Source: Paenibacillus sp. DCT19 (GTDB lineage Bacteria; Bacillota; Bacilli; Paenibacillales; Paenibacillaceae). From it: DNA of 64,000 nucleotides. The DNA lies in NCBI RefSeq assembly GCF_003268635.1, contig NZ_CP029639.1, forward strand, positions 4,289,501 to 4,353,500. The letters run 5' to 3'. The notes beneath the pieces are model-generated. The model was not told the DNA's origin and did no database searches. It worked only from the letters and a program-made list of their open reading frames with translations. Shown piece after piece: positions 43,558 through 52,229 of this stretch. Position 1 is the stretch's first letter. Each line of letters opens with the position of its first letter. The translations under genes and the position numbers were made by a program.

Positions 43558-44475
43558 TTAGTACCTCCGCTTCTTGTCTTTCATTTCTGTTAGAAACAAC
43601 ACATAGTGCCGGTACCGGCTTTCTGCGATTAGTCCTTCTTCCTTAGCTTCAAGTACCTTGCATGATGGTTCATGGGTATGTGTACAGCCTCGGAATTTGC
43701 ACTGCTCTGCATACTGGGCAAATTCACGGAAACAGGTGGAAAGCTCCTCTACACCAATCTCTAGAAAGTCCAGCTGGCTGAATCCAGGCGTATCAGCAAC
43801 AAAGCCGCCATTATCCAGTGGAATCAACTCCACGTGCCTAGTGGTATGTCTGCCTCGTCCTAGACGCATGCTAATCTCACTCGTTTCCAGCGTAAGACCT
43901 GGCATCAAGGCATTCAGCATAGAAGACTTCCCTACCCCGGATTGACCTGCAAATACGCTAATCTGACCTGCAAGACGTTCCTTCAGCAGTTCACTACCTT
44001 CCCCGGTTCGCGAACTGGTCGAGATGACCTCGTAACCAATCTGTTCGTAGAGCGCCTTCACTTCAGCAACAGTATCTTTATCATCTGCTCCGGGGTCAGC
44101 TAGATCTTGCTTCGTTACCACGATTAGCGCATCCAGTCCTGCCTGTTCAATATGAACAAGGAACTTGTCCAGCAGATTCAGATTCATATCCGGTTCCTTG
44201 ACGGAGAACAGGAGAACAGCGAGATTTACATTAGCCACAGGCGGACGGATCAGTTCCGTCTCACGCTGTTTAATTTCATCTACTGTCCCTTCCCCATTCT
44301 CAGTCAACATGTAGCTAACACGGTCACCCACAAGCGGTGAAGTGCCTCGCTTTCTAAAAATGCCTCTAGCTCGACATTGAACGGCAGAGCCTTCAACCGA
44401 AGGCACCCCGTTATCTTCCAGTGGCATGACATAGTAGTAACCGCTTAGCGCTTTAACGATGATACCTTCAGGCAT
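43558..44475 (-). CDS. rsgA: Ribosome small-subunit-dependent GTPase RsgA (YloQ/CpgA)
   Basis: Circularly permuted GTPase that helps mature the 30S subunit. About 305 residues from ATG 44475 ([16 protein letters not shown]). N-terminal OB fold, then VTKQDLAD (G4), [17 protein letters not shown] (G1), [10 protein letters not shown] (G3) and the C-terminal zinc knuckle [16 protein letters not shown]. The ribosome site GGAGG is about 11 nt upstream. CpgA of B. subtilis is phosphorylated by PrkC, whose gene lies directly upstream here (family knowledge). Confidence 0.96.
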   Translation of the reverse strand: MPEGIIVKALSGYYYVMPLEDNGVPSVEGSAVQCRARGIFRKRGTSPLVGDRVSYMLTENGEGTVDEIKQRETELIRPPVANVNLAVLLFSVKEPDMNLNLLDKFLVHIEQAGLDALIVVTKQDLADPGADDKDTVAEVKALYEQIGYEVISTSSRTGEGSELLKERLAGQISVFAGQSGVGKSSMLNALMPGLTLETSEISMRLGRGRHTTRHVELIPLDNGGFVADTPGFSQLDFLEIGVEELSTCFREFAQYAEQCKFRGCTHTHEPSCKVLEAKEEGLIAESRYRHYVLFLTEMKDKKRRY

Positions 44476-44579
44476 AGCTCCGTCGCCCTCCTTTGAATTG
44501 GCAATACGATTGTACAAGTTCCAGACATACGATCTTCAGTCAACTTTTAAGACCTTTAATTCGGCTAAACGTCAGCAAT

Positions 44580-44602
44580 AAGCCGTCCTTTAAGGACGGC
44601 TT
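44580..44602. other. Perfect hairpin over the prkC stop codon
   Basis: AAGCCGTCCTT (44580-44590) pairs with AAGGACGGCTT (44592-44602) around the prkC stop codon TAA. No T-tract follows, so it is more likely a processing or partial-termination structure between prkC and rsgA than a full terminator. Confidence 0.5.
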
Positions 44603-46806
44603 GATGCATTAACAACTTCCTTGGCTCTACCCTTAGCCTTACCATTTCCATTGCCATTGCCTGGATTCATCGCAGAGGTATCTCCCTCTTCGTTGTCACT
44701 TTCACCATCCGCAGGTGTTGACTCAGGTTCACCTTCCTGGTTGGTTTCCGTACTATCCTCTTCCACATTTCCTGGGTCCGGCTGTTGCTCATCCGGTGGT
44801 GGTTGCAAGCCCCCCTCAGGCTCAATGGAAGGCACCGTAACGGTTCCATTCTTGGCATCGATGTAGCTAACAAGGTACGTATCAAGGAATTTCCCATCCC
44901 GATAGACGGACACAGCGCCATTCTCATTTGGTGCAAGTACCAGTGGGATCGTCAACGCTTGATTAGACTTGTTAATGGTACGCGTTCCCCACTCTTGGTT
45001 TTTGCCACGTGCATCTTCAAATGTAATTCGAATACTGCTGTTTTTGCCCTCTTCTTTTGGTGAGACATTAATATTAAATGAGTACTCTAACGCTTCTGGT
45101 GGATATCCTGTACTAATGTAAATGGTAATATTGTCACCAGGATTAACCTCTGCACCCGCTTCGTAAGGCCATTGTTGCGTTACTTTACCGCGGTCAATGG
45201 TATAACTCGATTCCTCTTGAACCTGTGCCAGTGTTAATCCAGCGGATTTGAGCAGCCGCTCCGCTTCACTGCGGGTTTGATTTTTGAGATCAGGCATTTT
45301 AACCGTTTCAGCGCCTTTACTTACGGTTAAAACAATTTGAACCTCTTCCGGATCAAAATCTTCATTAACTCCAGGTGTCTGGGAGATTACGTTTCCAGAT
45401 TGGACTTCATTGGAGTGTTCATCTTTACGCTGGATCTGATCCTCCTTGATTCCTAAAGCGGTCAGACTCTTCACAGCAGCATCATAGGAGGAGCCCTTGA
45501 CATCAATCATTTTGGCTTGCTCTTTCTCTATGCTGACACTGAGCTGAATCTCAGAGCCCTCTTTGACGACATCGCCTTCTTTTCTACTCTGATCAAAGAC
45601 AATACCTGGATCAAAACCTTCTTCATGGACGCGAATGACCTCATTACTTACGACAAGTCCACTATCTTCCAAGATCTTGCGGGCATTTTCTTCAGTCTCG
45701 TTAATGACACTAGGCACCGTTATTTCAGGTACAACGAGCATGCCCTTGACGTACCACACCACGCCGACCATAGCTATCAGAATTAGAAGTGTCAACGAAA
45801 TAAGCAGCGTTGGCTTTTTCCAATTCTTTGTTTTGCCCTTCTCTTTGCCTTCCTCAGCGTCAGATTCCATAACAGGAACTGCACCCGTTGAAGTTACACC
45901 ACGCGGTTCAGGCTTGATTGCAGGCATGACACGTGTTTGATCAATATCATCCTCATCCGGAAAATCAATCTTCGTTTCATTGCGACGCTCGGGCATCAAA
46001 CAAGTTTCCAGATCGGTCTGCATTTCTTTTGCCGATTGATACCGCTCGTGCGGGTTTTTACGCATCGATTTCAGAATTACATTTTCCACACTTTGCGGAA
46101 TCAATGGATTGAATTTGCGTGGTTCATCGAATTCTTCCTGCAGATGCTTCAACGCGACGCTAATTGGACTCTCTCCCAAAAACGGAAGCTGCCCAGTCAG
46201 CATTTGATAGAGTACGATGCCAAGAGAATATAAGTCCGATTTTTCACCTGTTACGATGCCTTTGGCATGCTCAGGCGAGAAATAATGAACAGAACCGATC
46301 ACAGAACCCGTCTGGGTAATTGTCGTTGAGGTTACGGCACGAGCAATTCCGAAATCCGTCACCTTCACACGCCCATTACGTCCAATCAATATGTTATGCG
46401 GTTTAATATCCCGATGAATAATTTGATTATGATGTGCATGATCCAGGGCATCTGCAATCTGGGAAGCAATACGAACTGCTTCATCGACTTGCAGAGGCGC
46501 CCTTTCCTTTATAATTTCATTCAGGTTTTTGCCTTCGACGTATTCCATAACAATGTAATGCACATCATCTTCTTGCCCTACATCATAGATACTCACTACG
46601 TTAGGGTGAGACAATGATGCAGCAGACTGTGCTTCTCTACGGAAACGTCGAATAAACTCTTCGTCATGGACGAATTGCTGTCTCAACACTTTGATCGCGA
46701 CATTTCGATTCAGCAGAAGATCCTGTGCTTTATATACAAGCGCCATGCCGCCACCACCGACACGCTCAATCACTTCATAGCGTCCGCCTAACTGGTGCCC
46801 AATCAT
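44590..46806 (-). CDS. prkC: Membrane Ser/Thr protein kinase PrkC with three PASTA domains
   Basis: Hanks-type kinase sensing cell-wall fragments, about 738 residues. Kinase domain at about 8-270: VGGGGMALVYKA P-loop, IKVL Lys, IIHRDIKPHNILIG catalytic loop, VTDFGIA with TITQTGSVIGSVHYFSPE activation loop (several Thr). A Lys-rich juxtamembrane stretch and one span at about 335-355 (LLISLTLLILIAMVGVVWYV) follow. Three PASTA repeats run from about 360 to 570, each with the DAGL/SAGL-type turn. A beta-rich domain and a long acidic, Pro/Gly/Asn-rich tail end in GNGNGKAKGRAKE. The start ATG overlaps the prpC stop (ATGA). Confidence 0.96.
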   Translation of the reverse strand: MIGHQLGGRYEVIERVGGGGMALVYKAQDLLLNRNVAIKVLRQQFVHDEEFIRRFRREAQSAASLSHPNVVSIYDVGQEDDVHYIVMEYVEGKNLNEIIKERAPLQVDEAVRIASQIADALDHAHHNQIIHRDIKPHNILIGRNGRVKVTDFGIARAVTSTTITQTGSVIGSVHYFSPEHAKGIVTGEKSDLYSLGIVLYQMLTGQLPFLGESPISVALKHLQEEFDEPRKFNPLIPQSVENVILKSMRKNPHERYQSAKEMQTDLETCLMPERRNETKIDFPDEDDIDQTRVMPAIKPEPRGVTSTGAVPVMESDAEEGKEKGKTKNWKKPTLLISLTLLILIAMVGVVWYVKGMLVVPEITVPSVINETEENARKILEDSGLVVSNEVIRVHEEGFDPGIVFDQSRKEGDVVKEGSEIQLSVSIEKEQAKMIDVKGSSYDAAVKSLTALGIKEDQIQRKDEHSNEVQSGNVISQTPGVNEDFDPEEVQIVLTVSKGAETVKMPDLKNQTRSEAERLLKSAGLTLAQVQEESSYTIDRGKVTQQWPYEAGAEVNPGDNITIYISTGYPPEALEYSFNINVSPKEEGKNSSIRITFEDARGKNQEWGTRTINKSNQALTIPLVLAPNENGAVSVYRDGKFLDTYLVSYIDAKNGTVTVPSIEPEGGLQPPPDEQQPDPGNVEEDSTETNQEGEPESTPADGESDNEEGDTSAMNPGNGNGNGKAKGRAKEVVNASSRP

Positions 46807-47579
46807 GACTCGCACCCCGTTTCAGCAACTACGGAATTATCCTCTTGAATCTCGAACAACGCAACCGTGATGTTATCATCTCCACCAGCAAGCAGTGCAA
46901 GCTGAAGTAGACGATCCGCTCGTTCCTCCAGAGGAAGATCCAGATTGCCAGCAACTTGAATGAGCTGCTCATTGCTGACCAGGTTGCTTAACCCATCACT
47001 GCATAACAACAGGACTTCGCCCTCTTCCAGCTTAACAGGATCTAAATCTACCTTTACCTCAGCATCTGTGCCAAGTGCACGAGTCAGTACGTTACGACGT
47101 GGATGGTGCGTAGCGTCTTCCTTCTTAATGATCCCGTTCTTCAACAGGTCATTGACCAGCGTGTGATCTTCTGTCAACTGGGTCAATGATTTGTTGGCAA
47201 TTTTGTAAGCGCGGCTATCACCGATATGACCGATAACACCCTCAGCATCATTTAATAAGGCGGCAACAACTGTCGTCCCCATGTTATGGTACTTTTCATC
47301 TGCAGATGCTGTACGGAATATAACCTCATTGGCATGCAGAATCGCGTCGCTGAGAGCAGCAGACAAAGAGGCATGCGACAATCCCGGTTCTAATGTCCCC
47401 AGATCGTTCACGAGTGTCTCCACCGCAAGACGACTTGCGGTATCTCCCGCAAGATGTCCGCCCATGCCATCGGCAACAATCCCTAAGATATAACCTGTTT
47501 CCAAATTGCGAATCCAAGCTGAATCTTCATTAACCGAACGTACACGTCCGATATGGCTCACCTGAACTGTTTTGATCAA
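46803..47579 (-). CDS. prpC: PP2C-type protein phosphatase PrpC (Stp)
   Basis: Mn2+-dependent Ser/Thr phosphatase that reverses PrkC phosphorylation; 258 residues. Metal-binding motifs VRSVNEDSAWI, GIVADGMGGHLAGD, GHIGDSRAYKI, LTEDHTLVND and LLCSDGLSNLV, GGDDNITVALFEI. It follows rlmN by 7 nt and overlaps prkC by 4 nt, so phosphatase and kinase are made together. Confidence 0.96.
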   Translation of the reverse strand: MIKTVQVSHIGRVRSVNEDSAWIRNLETGYILGIVADGMGGHLAGDTASRLAVETLVNDLGTLEPGLSHASLSAALSDAILHANEVIFRTASADEKYHNMGTTVVAALLNDAEGVIGHIGDSRAYKIANKSLTQLTEDHTLVNDLLKNGIIKKEDATHHPRRNVLTRALGTDAEVKVDLDPVKLEEGEVLLLCSDGLSNLVSNEQLIQVAGNLDLPLEERADRLLQLALLAGGDDNITVALFEIQEDNSVVAETGCES

Positions 47580-47586
47580 AACGTTC

Positions 47587-48627
47587 TCACCTCAACTCCA
47601 TATGCTTGGCACGAAGCTGACCGCAAGCGGCAGCAATATCATGTCCCTGTTCACGACGAATCGTTACATTGACGCCTTGCTCCGAGAGGATTCTCTGGAA
47701 GTTAAATATATCGCTTCGTGATGTTCTTACGTATTTGCGCTCAGGTACGTGGTTGACCGGAATCAAGTTAACATGACACAGCATGTTCTTGAGCACACCC
47801 GCTAGTTCAGCAGCATGTTCAGGCTGATCATTAACTCCGCCAATCAGGGCGTACTCAAACGTGATTCTACGACCTGTTTTGGCCAGATAATAACGCAAGG
47901 ATTCCATTACGTCTTCAAACGGGAAACGACGGTTGACCGGCATCAATTTGGAACGAAGCGCATCATTCGGTGCGTGAATGGAGATCGCCAGGTTGATCTG
48001 TGTATCTTCATCCGCAAACTTGTAGATGTTCGGTACGATTCCGCTCGTAGATACGGTAATGTGACGTTGACCGATATTCAATCCTTTTTCATGAATCATT
48101 GTGCGCAGGAAGGTCATCGTAGCTTCATAGTTTTCAAATGGTTCACCTGAACCCATAATAACAATGCTGCTGACACGCTCGCCACGTTCATCCAAGATTT
48201 TCTGTGCCTGTACCACTTGAGCAGTAATCTCTCCAGCCGTAAGGTTACGTTTGAGACCACCCAGAGTAGATGCACAGAAGGTACAACCAATTCGGCAACC
48301 GACCTGTGTCGTTACACAGATGCTGTTTCCATAGTTGTGCTTCATAATAACTGTTTCAATGGCATGATCATCATGCAGACCGAACAGGAACTTAACCGTT
48401 CCATCCTTGGATTCAAATTTCGTAATTTCTGTGAGCGTTACAAATTCGAATTGTTCTGTCAATTTTTCACGTAGTGCCTTCGGTAAGTTACTCATTTCAT
48501 TGAAATCATTCACACGTTTCACGTAGATCCAGTCAAAAATCTGACCCCCACGAAACGCAGGCTCCCCGTTATTAACAGCCCACTGCTGCAGCTCTTCTAG
48601 GGAATAATCATATATAAAAGGTTTCAT
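47587..48627 (-). CDS. rlmN: 23S rRNA (A2503-C2)/tRNA methyltransferase RlmN
   Basis: Radical-SAM dual-specificity methyltransferase, 346 residues. The 4Fe-4S motif is [20 protein letters not shown] (CxxxCxxC). Others: [67 protein letters not shown] and the C-terminal [18 protein letters not shown] with the mechanistic Cys. A family-1 dispersed element lies just upstream (48663-48860), so its promoter is in or beyond that element. Confidence 0.96.
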   Translation of the reverse strand: MKPFIYDYSLEELQQWAVNNGEPAFRGGQIFDWIYVKRVNDFNEMSNLPKALREKLTEQFEFVTLTEITKFESKDGTVKFLFGLHDDHAIETVIMKHNYGNSICVTTQVGCRIGCTFCASTLGGLKRNLTAGEITAQVVQAQKILDERGERVSSIVIMGSGEPFENYEATMTFLRTMIHEKGLNIGQRHITVSTSGIVPNIYKFADEDTQINLAISIHAPNDALRSKLMPVNRRFPFEDVMESLRYYLAKTGRRITFEYALIGGVNDQPEHAAELAGVLKNMLCHVNLIPVNHVPERKYVRTSRSDIFNFQRILSEQGVNVTIRREQGHDIAAACGQLRAKHMELR

Positions 48628-48662
48628 TTTGTTTTCAACACCTATTCCTTCTTTTCATTTAG

Positions 48663-48860
48663 ATTGAACTATAAATATTTACACTTCCACTTCGATAACA
48701 GAATAACCTTCCGATCGCTGTTATCCCCAGATTTTTTGAACTCTCTTTTGCAAAGAGAAAATCCGGTGATAGCTTATGCTTTCGACGTAGCTTTCTTTCA
48801 GGCGAACGCTTCGCTTCTTCACGTTATTTCTGTCCTCTCCGTTCTCGTGTAAATGTCTAA
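48663..48860. repeat. Dispersed element, family 1, copy C
   Basis: Contains the core CCGATCGCTGTTATCCCC, a hairpin with inner arms TCTCTTTTG/CAAAGAGA and outer ATCCCCAGATTTT/AAAATCCGGTGAT, then GGCGAACGCTTCGCTTCTTC and TGTCCTCTCCGTTC. Ends are imperfect inverted repeats: AGATTGAACT...ATTTACAC left and GTGTAAAT...ATTTCAATC right. The rest of 48861-49098 shows nothing. Confidence 0.75.
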
Positions 48861-49098
48861 TTTCAATCTATATAGCTTTCTGCTTATCGTTCCATTCGTC
48901 CTATTCTATCATAAAGACCACTTTACATCCATGTATACCCTCGAAGCACACACTTCATGCATTATAACACCTCTATGCGTCCCTCGCACCCTAACATCGT
49001 TCGTCTATCACGAAAATTATCCACTTCTACCGCTGAATCATGCGATTTTGGATTGATCATATTTTCATTATCACCCCATAAAAAAGACATGCTTCTCA

Positions 49099-49130
49099 CA
49101 AAGAAATCCGCCGAAGTTTCCCTCGGCGGC
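49099..49130 (-). terminator. Terminator after rsmB
   Basis: CCGCCGA (49108-49114) pairs with TCGGCGG (49123-49129), 8-nt loop; minus-strand 3' side ATTTCTTTGTG. It lies 14 nt after the rsmB stop codon. Confidence 0.75.
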
Positions 49131-49143
49131 TCTTGCTCAAGCG

Positions 49144-50670
49144 CTATACAATTGATCCATTCGCTGTACGAATTAAACGGGCAATGTAAAAACCGTCGCT
49201 GTGCGCATATTGCGGCAAAATCTGCACACCTCCATTTACGGATTTCCATTCAGCCAATGACGTATCAGACCATGTCGAACCAGCTGCTTCGAATTCTGGG
49301 TGACGTTGCAAGAAGTCAGACACCATCATTTCATTCTCCGCTGGTTCAATCGTACATGTGCTGTATACCAGCACCCCTCCTGGCTTCAAAAGTGGAGCTA
49401 CACGATCCAGCAACTCACGCTGTAGACCCGAAATATCTTCGATATCTTCAGGAGACTTGGTCCATTTGACATCTGGCTTACGACGGATAACACCAAGACC
49501 CGAGCATGGCGCATCCAGCAAAATCCGATCAAATGAAGCTTCAGCATAGCGTTCATTCAGATCAAGTGCATCACCGGTAACGGCATCAATACAGCCCAAT
49601 CCCAGACGATCCGCCTGATCCATAATCAATTGACGTTTATGCGCATGCAGATCATTCGCTATAATTCGTCCACGATCCTGCATTTTCTCAGCCATATGTG
49701 CTGTCTTGCCACCAGGAGCCGCACAGCAATCGAGTACGGTTTGTCCTTCTTCGGGTGCGACCGCTTCAGCCACCAGCATGGAACTCTCATCCTGCACAGA
49801 TAACAGACCATCCCGATACCAGGATGTAAGAGCCATATTGCCTCCGCTAAGCACCAGAATACCATCAGGACTTAATCGGGAAGGCTCTACGTTAGCTCCT
49901 GTGTTCTCCATTTCACGCATCAGCTTCTCTCGCGTTGTCATCGTTGTATTCACACGAACACTGACAGCAGGAGGTTCATTATTGGCACGGCAGATGGCCT
50001 CTGCTGTCTCTTCACCATATTGAGCGATCCAGCGCTCTACCATCCAGAGCGGATGTGAGTGCTCCAGCGTAATCCGCTCAGCAGCAGGTAGATGTTCCGG
50101 TATTCGAAGCTCATCACGATTACGAATCATATTCCGCAAAACGCCATTCACCATACCAGATATACCTTGGTGACCCAGCTTTTTCGCCAGATTCACCGCT
50201 TCACTGACAACTGCATGCTCAGGAATTCGATCCAGATATAACATCTGATACACACTAATCCGTAACAAGCTTCTTACCCACGGCTGTAACTTAGACACAC
50301 CTTTGGCTACGTAACGTTCCAAATAATAATCCAGTGTGTTCAGCCTTGCGATTGTTCCATAGACTAATTCGGTCGCCAGACCTACATCTGCTGGGCTTAA
50401 ATCGGCTTCTTTTAATCGGCGATTCAACTCTAAATTGCTGTATGCTCCGTCCTGTTCAACTGCACTAAGCACCTTTACGGCAACGTTACGGGCAGATGTT
50501 TTGGGAGCGGACGAACGTTCAGTCCCTCGTGAAGCAGGCCTAGCAGCATTTCTATTTTGAGTATGCGCAGGTTTACCGCTGTTTTGGCTTTTCTTAGAGT
50601 GGGTACGAGTCGTTGAATTTTGCGTTTGTTTCCCCTGACCTGAGGCACGACCTGATGTATTTCCGTTCAT
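49144..50670 (-). CDS. rsmB: 16S rRNA (cytosine-967 C5)-methyltransferase RsmB
   Basis: SAM-dependent rRNA methyltransferase, 508 residues, longer than the usual ~450 because of a Ser/Thr/Gln/Arg-rich, low-complexity N-terminal extension of about 60 residues. A NusB-like RNA-binding domain follows (NVAVKVLSAVEQDGAYSN). The catalytic domain has VLDCCAAPGGKTAHMAEKM, LLDAPCSGLGVIRRKPDVKW (catalytic Cys) and VYSTCTIEPAENEMMVSDFL (second Cys). Its ATG overlaps the fmt stop by 4 nt. The alternative start inside the extension cannot be excluded. Confidence 0.95.
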   Translation of the reverse strand: MNGNTSGRASGQGKQTQNSTTRTHSKKSQNSGKPAHTQNRNAARPASRGTERSSAPKTSARNVAVKVLSAVEQDGAYSNLELNRRLKEADLSPADVGLATELVYGTIARLNTLDYYLERYVAKGVSKLQPWVRSLLRISVYQMLYLDRIPEHAVVSEAVNLAKKLGHQGISGMVNGVLRNMIRNRDELRIPEHLPAAERITLEHSHPLWMVERWIAQYGEETAEAICRANNEPPAVSVRVNTTMTTREKLMREMENTGANVEPSRLSPDGILVLSGGNMALTSWYRDGLLSVQDESSMLVAEAVAPEEGQTVLDCCAAPGGKTAHMAEKMQDRGRIIANDLHAHKRQLIMDQADRLGLGCIDAVTGDALDLNERYAEASFDRILLDAPCSGLGVIRRKPDVKWTKSPEDIEDISGLQRELLDRVAPLLKPGGVLVYSTCTIEPAENEMMVSDFLQRHPEFEAAGSTWSDTSLAEWKSVNGGVQILPQYAHSDGFYIARLIRTANGSIV

Positions 50671-51629
50671 CGTAGCACCGTGCCTGGTTTCAAGGTACCA
50701 CCACGACCAAAGTCTGCAGCTTTCATCACTTTTTTACCTGCTGGCTGAACTTCGGTTAACCAGAGTGAACCGCTGCCTGTTGACACCTCGATACCATTAG
50801 CACCCAGTTGCAGAACAGTTCCTGGTTCAGTCTGACCCGTTTGAGCAGTTCCCTGCGCATCTGAATGATTCGGATTCGTCGCTGCCCAGACTTTGAAGAC
50901 TTGATCATCCCACATGGTGAATGCTCCAGAGAACGGCACCAGACCACGGATCTGATTAAACAGCTCTCGCGAGGAGCGATTCCAGTCTAGTTTCTCATCT
51001 TCCCGAGTCAGATTGCGGGCATACGAAGCTTCGGCATCATCCTGAGGGACAGCCGTTGTTTCCCCTGCAATTAATCTAGGCATTTCTTCCTGCAGCAGTT
51101 TGGATCCTGCGTCACTTAGCTTGATAAACATCGAGCCTGATGTATCTTCATCCGTGATCGGCACCTCCACGCGTGAGATCATGTCTCCGGTGTCCAGTCC
51201 TTCTGCCATATACATGAGCGTTACTCCAGTAACCGATTCCCCATTGATGATGGAGCGTTGAATCGGAGCACCTCCGCGATATTTAGGCAAAAGTGATCCA
51301 TGTATGTTCACACAACCGCGAACAGGCATGTCCAACACGGCTTTGGGCAGAATCTGCCCAAATGCTGCGGTAACAATGAGATCAGGCTTCCACTCAGCAA
51401 GCCGAGCCACTGCTTCTGGATCACGAAGTTTTATCGGTTGAAATACAGGCAGGCCATGACGCTCGGCTGCAGCTTTCACAGGTGTTGGTGTAAGTACTTT
51501 TTTGCGGCCTTGTGGTTTATCCGGCTGTGTTACGACACCGACCACGTTGTACCCTTCCGCAATCAGCATATCTAGAGAAGGAACAGCAAAATCTGGAGTT
51601 CCCATAAAAACAATATTCAAATCCATCAC
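50667..51629 (-). CDS. fmt: Methionyl-tRNA formyltransferase
   Basis: Formylates initiator Met-tRNA using 10-formyl-THF; about 320 residues. Landmarks: NIVFMGTPDFAVPSLDML, TQPDKPQGRKKVLTPTPVKA, VNIHGSLLPKYRGGAPIQRS (catalytic His), TGVTLMYMAEGLDTGDMI (catalytic Asp). AAGGAG precedes a cluster of possible starts: ATG 51626 is very close to it, while TTG 51620 gives MNIVFMG with normal spacing. It lies between def and rsmB, the common def-fmt pairing. Confidence 0.96.
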   Translation of the reverse strand: MMDLNIVFMGTPDFAVPSLDMLIAEGYNVVGVVTQPDKPQGRKKVLTPTPVKAAAERHGLPVFQPIKLRDPEAVARLAEWKPDLIVTAAFGQILPKAVLDMPVRGCVNIHGSLLPKYRGGAPIQRSIINGESVTGVTLMYMAEGLDTGDMISRVEVPITDEDTSGSMFIKLSDAGSKLLQEEMPRLIAGETTAVPQDDAEASYARNLTREDEKLDWNRSSRELFNQIRGLVPFSGAFTMWDDQVFKVWAATNPNHSDAQGTAQTGQTEPGTVLQLGANGIEVSTGSGSLWLTEVQPAGKKVMKAADFGRGGTLKPGTVLR

Positions 51630-51632
51630 TCC

Positions 51633-52121
51633 TTAATTACGTCGAGGTCCTGTCTGATCTGCAGAAATTTCGTACACTTTCTCGGCAATATCAGTAAAGA
51701 GCACTCCATCCAAATGATCAATTTCATGTTGGAATGCGCGGGACAACAAGCCGCTGCCCGTAATAATCAGTTCATTACCTTCACGATCCAGTCCTTTAAC
51801 GGTCACCGTCTCAAAGCGACGCACATCCCCATTAATTCCAGGAATACTCAGGCAACCTTCTGGTCCAAACTGCTCACCTTCACTTGAGATAATTTCAGGA
51901 TTAATCATTTTGATCAACCCCTGCTCATCTCCAGCATCAATAACAATCAAACGTTTCAGAATACCTACTTGTGGCGCCGCAAGCCCTACACCCTCAGCGT
52001 CGTACATCGTATCTGCCATATCATCCAGCAGCTTTTGTACATTCGGTGTTACCTTCGTTACTTCCTTAGCTCTTTTGTGTAGCACTTCATCCGGTTCTTT
52101 CACGATAATGCGAATCGACAT
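51633..52121 (-). CDS. def: Peptide deformylase
   Basis: Metalloenzyme removing the N-formyl group from nascent proteins; 162 residues. All three signatures are present: GVGLAAPQVGI, GPEGCLSIPG (metal Cys) and FQHEIDHLDGVLF (HExxH). It starts MSIRIIVKEPDEVLHKRAKE. It is followed after 3 nt by fmt, the enzyme that adds the formyl group. Confidence 0.97.
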   Translation of the reverse strand: MSIRIIVKEPDEVLHKRAKEVTKVTPNVQKLLDDMADTMYDAEGVGLAAPQVGILKRLIVIDAGDEQGLIKMINPEIISSEGEQFGPEGCLSIPGINGDVRRFETVTVKGLDREGNELIITGSGLLSRAFQHEIDHLDGVLFTDIAEKVYEISADQTGPRRN

Positions 52122-52229
52122 GTTGTAAGCACCTTCCTAATCCTCATCATAATTTCAAGACATCAGGCTATGTAGTCAAACATCCAGCCATGATGCATGT
52201 TTTTACTATTCTATGTTTATACCGCCTGT

